Assembly: GCA_023426425.1 (NCBI GenBank) | Contig: JAFAAT010000301.1 | Coordinates: forward strand, 1 to 5,595 | Reading direction: 5' to 3' | DNA from: Bacteroidota bacterium | Lineage (GTDB): Bacteria; Bacteroidota; Bacteroidia; Chitinophagales; Chitinophagaceae | Length of the DNA stretch: 5,595 nucleotides | Part shown: piece after piece, positions 4,851-5,595 of the stretch | Layout of the letters: every line of letters begins with the position of its first letter | How positions within the stretch are numbered: the first letter of the stretch is position 1 | The notes under the pieces: generated by a model | The model's input: the letters and a program-made list of their open reading frames with translations, nothing else | What the model was told of the DNA's origin: nothing | Databases searched by the model: none | Translations under genes and position numbers: made by a program

Positions 4851-5595
4851 CAGATGTTTTCCCTTTACGATCATTCGGGCACCCTGTACTTTCAATGAGA
4901 TGGAAGGGGCATTGATCTCGTGCTCCTGGCGACGGCTGCTGTATGCAGAGAAGATTTCCTGGTGTGTCAGGCAGCCTGCGATGGTTTGTGTAGCATGATC
5001 TATAACAGGCAGCGTTGTGAGGTTGTATTTGCTCATCAGATCGACTGCGAGGCTCAACCTGTTTTCCGGGTAGACATGAGGAGTAGCGCTGCCTGCCAAA
5101 TGCACGATCGGTGTATTGTCGGGAAATGCTTTGCTGAAGATGTCCTTCCTGCTTACAATGCCTTTATATTTCTGTGATTCATCGACAATAATGAATGCGG
5201 TTGCAAGGCCCTGATCAGAGCTGATATCCTTAATCCACTCTCTTACTTCTTTCACATTGTTATCCACGCTTACAATATCAGGGGTAGTGTTCATTACGGC
5301 GCCCACCTGAACCCTCTGGAGGATGTCTGGTTCGTAGGAATCAGGAGTAAGAATGCCTCTTCGCTGAATTTTTTCCGTCATGATGCTACCTTTCATCAGG
5401 AAGAATGACACGAAATAGGAAGCAGTGCAGGCTCCGAGGAGGGGTAGCAGGCCGTGAGGCTCCATGGTAGTTTCCAGTGCGAAGAGGATGGAAGTGAGTA
5501 GTGCTCTGGATGCGCCGGCAAACATGGCTGCCATACCGATCAGAGCACAGGAGGCAAGATTGATTTCTGAGCCTGGAAACCATGCGAGCGTGACC
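4842..5595 (-). CDS. ClC-family chloride channel/transporter with CBS pair, 3' part (5' end outside window)
   Basis: The frame runs from TAA at 4842-4844 to the right edge without a stop, giving 250 visible C-terminal residues; the true start lies beyond the window. The methionine at 5534 is internal, because the upstream codons continue the family sequence (FPGSEINLASCALIG). Visible parts are the last membrane helices of the ClC fold, with GMAAMFAGASRALLTSILFA then E-T-T (20-43) and PLLGACTASYFVSFFLM (51-67), followed by SIMTEKIQRRG (70-80). Two cytoplasmic CBS domains follow, about 100-158 (VMNTTPDIVSV to VSRKDIFSKA) and 170-218 (ATPHVYPEN to THQEIFSAY). A short basic tail ends GKHLIK. CBS pairs in ClC proteins bind adenine nucleotides or otherwise regulate transport. 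The ion-selectivity and gating motifs lie in the missing N-terminal part, so channel and H+/Cl- antiporter cannot be told apart. The usual central tyrosine position of helix R appears to be Met. Confidence 0.92.
   Translation of the reverse strand, partial: VTLAWFPGSEINLASCALIGMAAMFAGASRALLTSILFALETTMEPHGLLPLLGACTASYFVSFFLMKGSIMTEKIQRRGILTPDSYEPDILQRVQVGAVMNTTPDIVSVDNNVKEVREWIKDISSDQGLATAFIIVDESQKYKGIVSRKDIFSKAFPDNTPIVHLAGSATPHVYPENRLSLAVDLMSKYNLTTLPVIDHATQTIAGCLTHQEIFSAYSSRRQEHEINAPSISLKVQGARMIVKGKHLIK

Noticed and set aside
4920..5177. 85-codon plus-strand ORF
   Set aside because: It is antisense to the CBS domains of the ClC gene and shows no domain features.

Overview
The window looks like ordinary chromosomal DNA from a member of the Bacteroidota, most likely of the Chitinophagaceae (Chitinophaga-like). 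The evidence is the protein families present, two perfect matches to the Bacteroidota -7 promoter box TAnnTTTG, and family-specific proteins that I recall mainly from these bacteria. No rRNA, tRNA, CRISPR array, insertion sequence or phage gene is visible.

Layout from left to right. Positions 3-51 hold seven head-to-tail heptamers (AATCAGT and variants). A clear intrinsic terminator (79-108, minus strand) ends a TalC/FSA-type transaldolase gene (135-788, minus). Upstream of it, in the same direction, is a 262-codon reading frame (847-1635, minus) of an uncharacterised Bacteroidota family, interrupted by a single in-frame TAG at 1318-1320. Next is a secreted protein of unknown function (1860-2762, minus) with its own -7 box at 2784-2791. 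The gap between this gene and the next, divergent one holds six degenerate tandem copies of a 40-41 bp GT-rich unit (2822-3066).

A stand-alone GyrI-like ligand-binding protein (3104-3589, plus) starts just past a perfect -7 box. It converges, with one base between the stop codons, on a DUF2267 protein (3591-4022, minus). A divergent gene with a tentative RteC-like C-terminus follows (4135-4827, plus). It converges on the 3' part of a ClC chloride channel/transporter gene with a CBS pair (4842 to the window edge, minus).

The genes do not form an evident pathway or operon; strand switches are frequent and most units look like single genes. I see no new multi-gene system. The points most worth a second look are the nonsense-interrupted gene, the 41-bp repeat array between two divergent promoters, the possibly leaderless GyrI-like transcript, and residue-level departures in the aldolase and the ClC protein.
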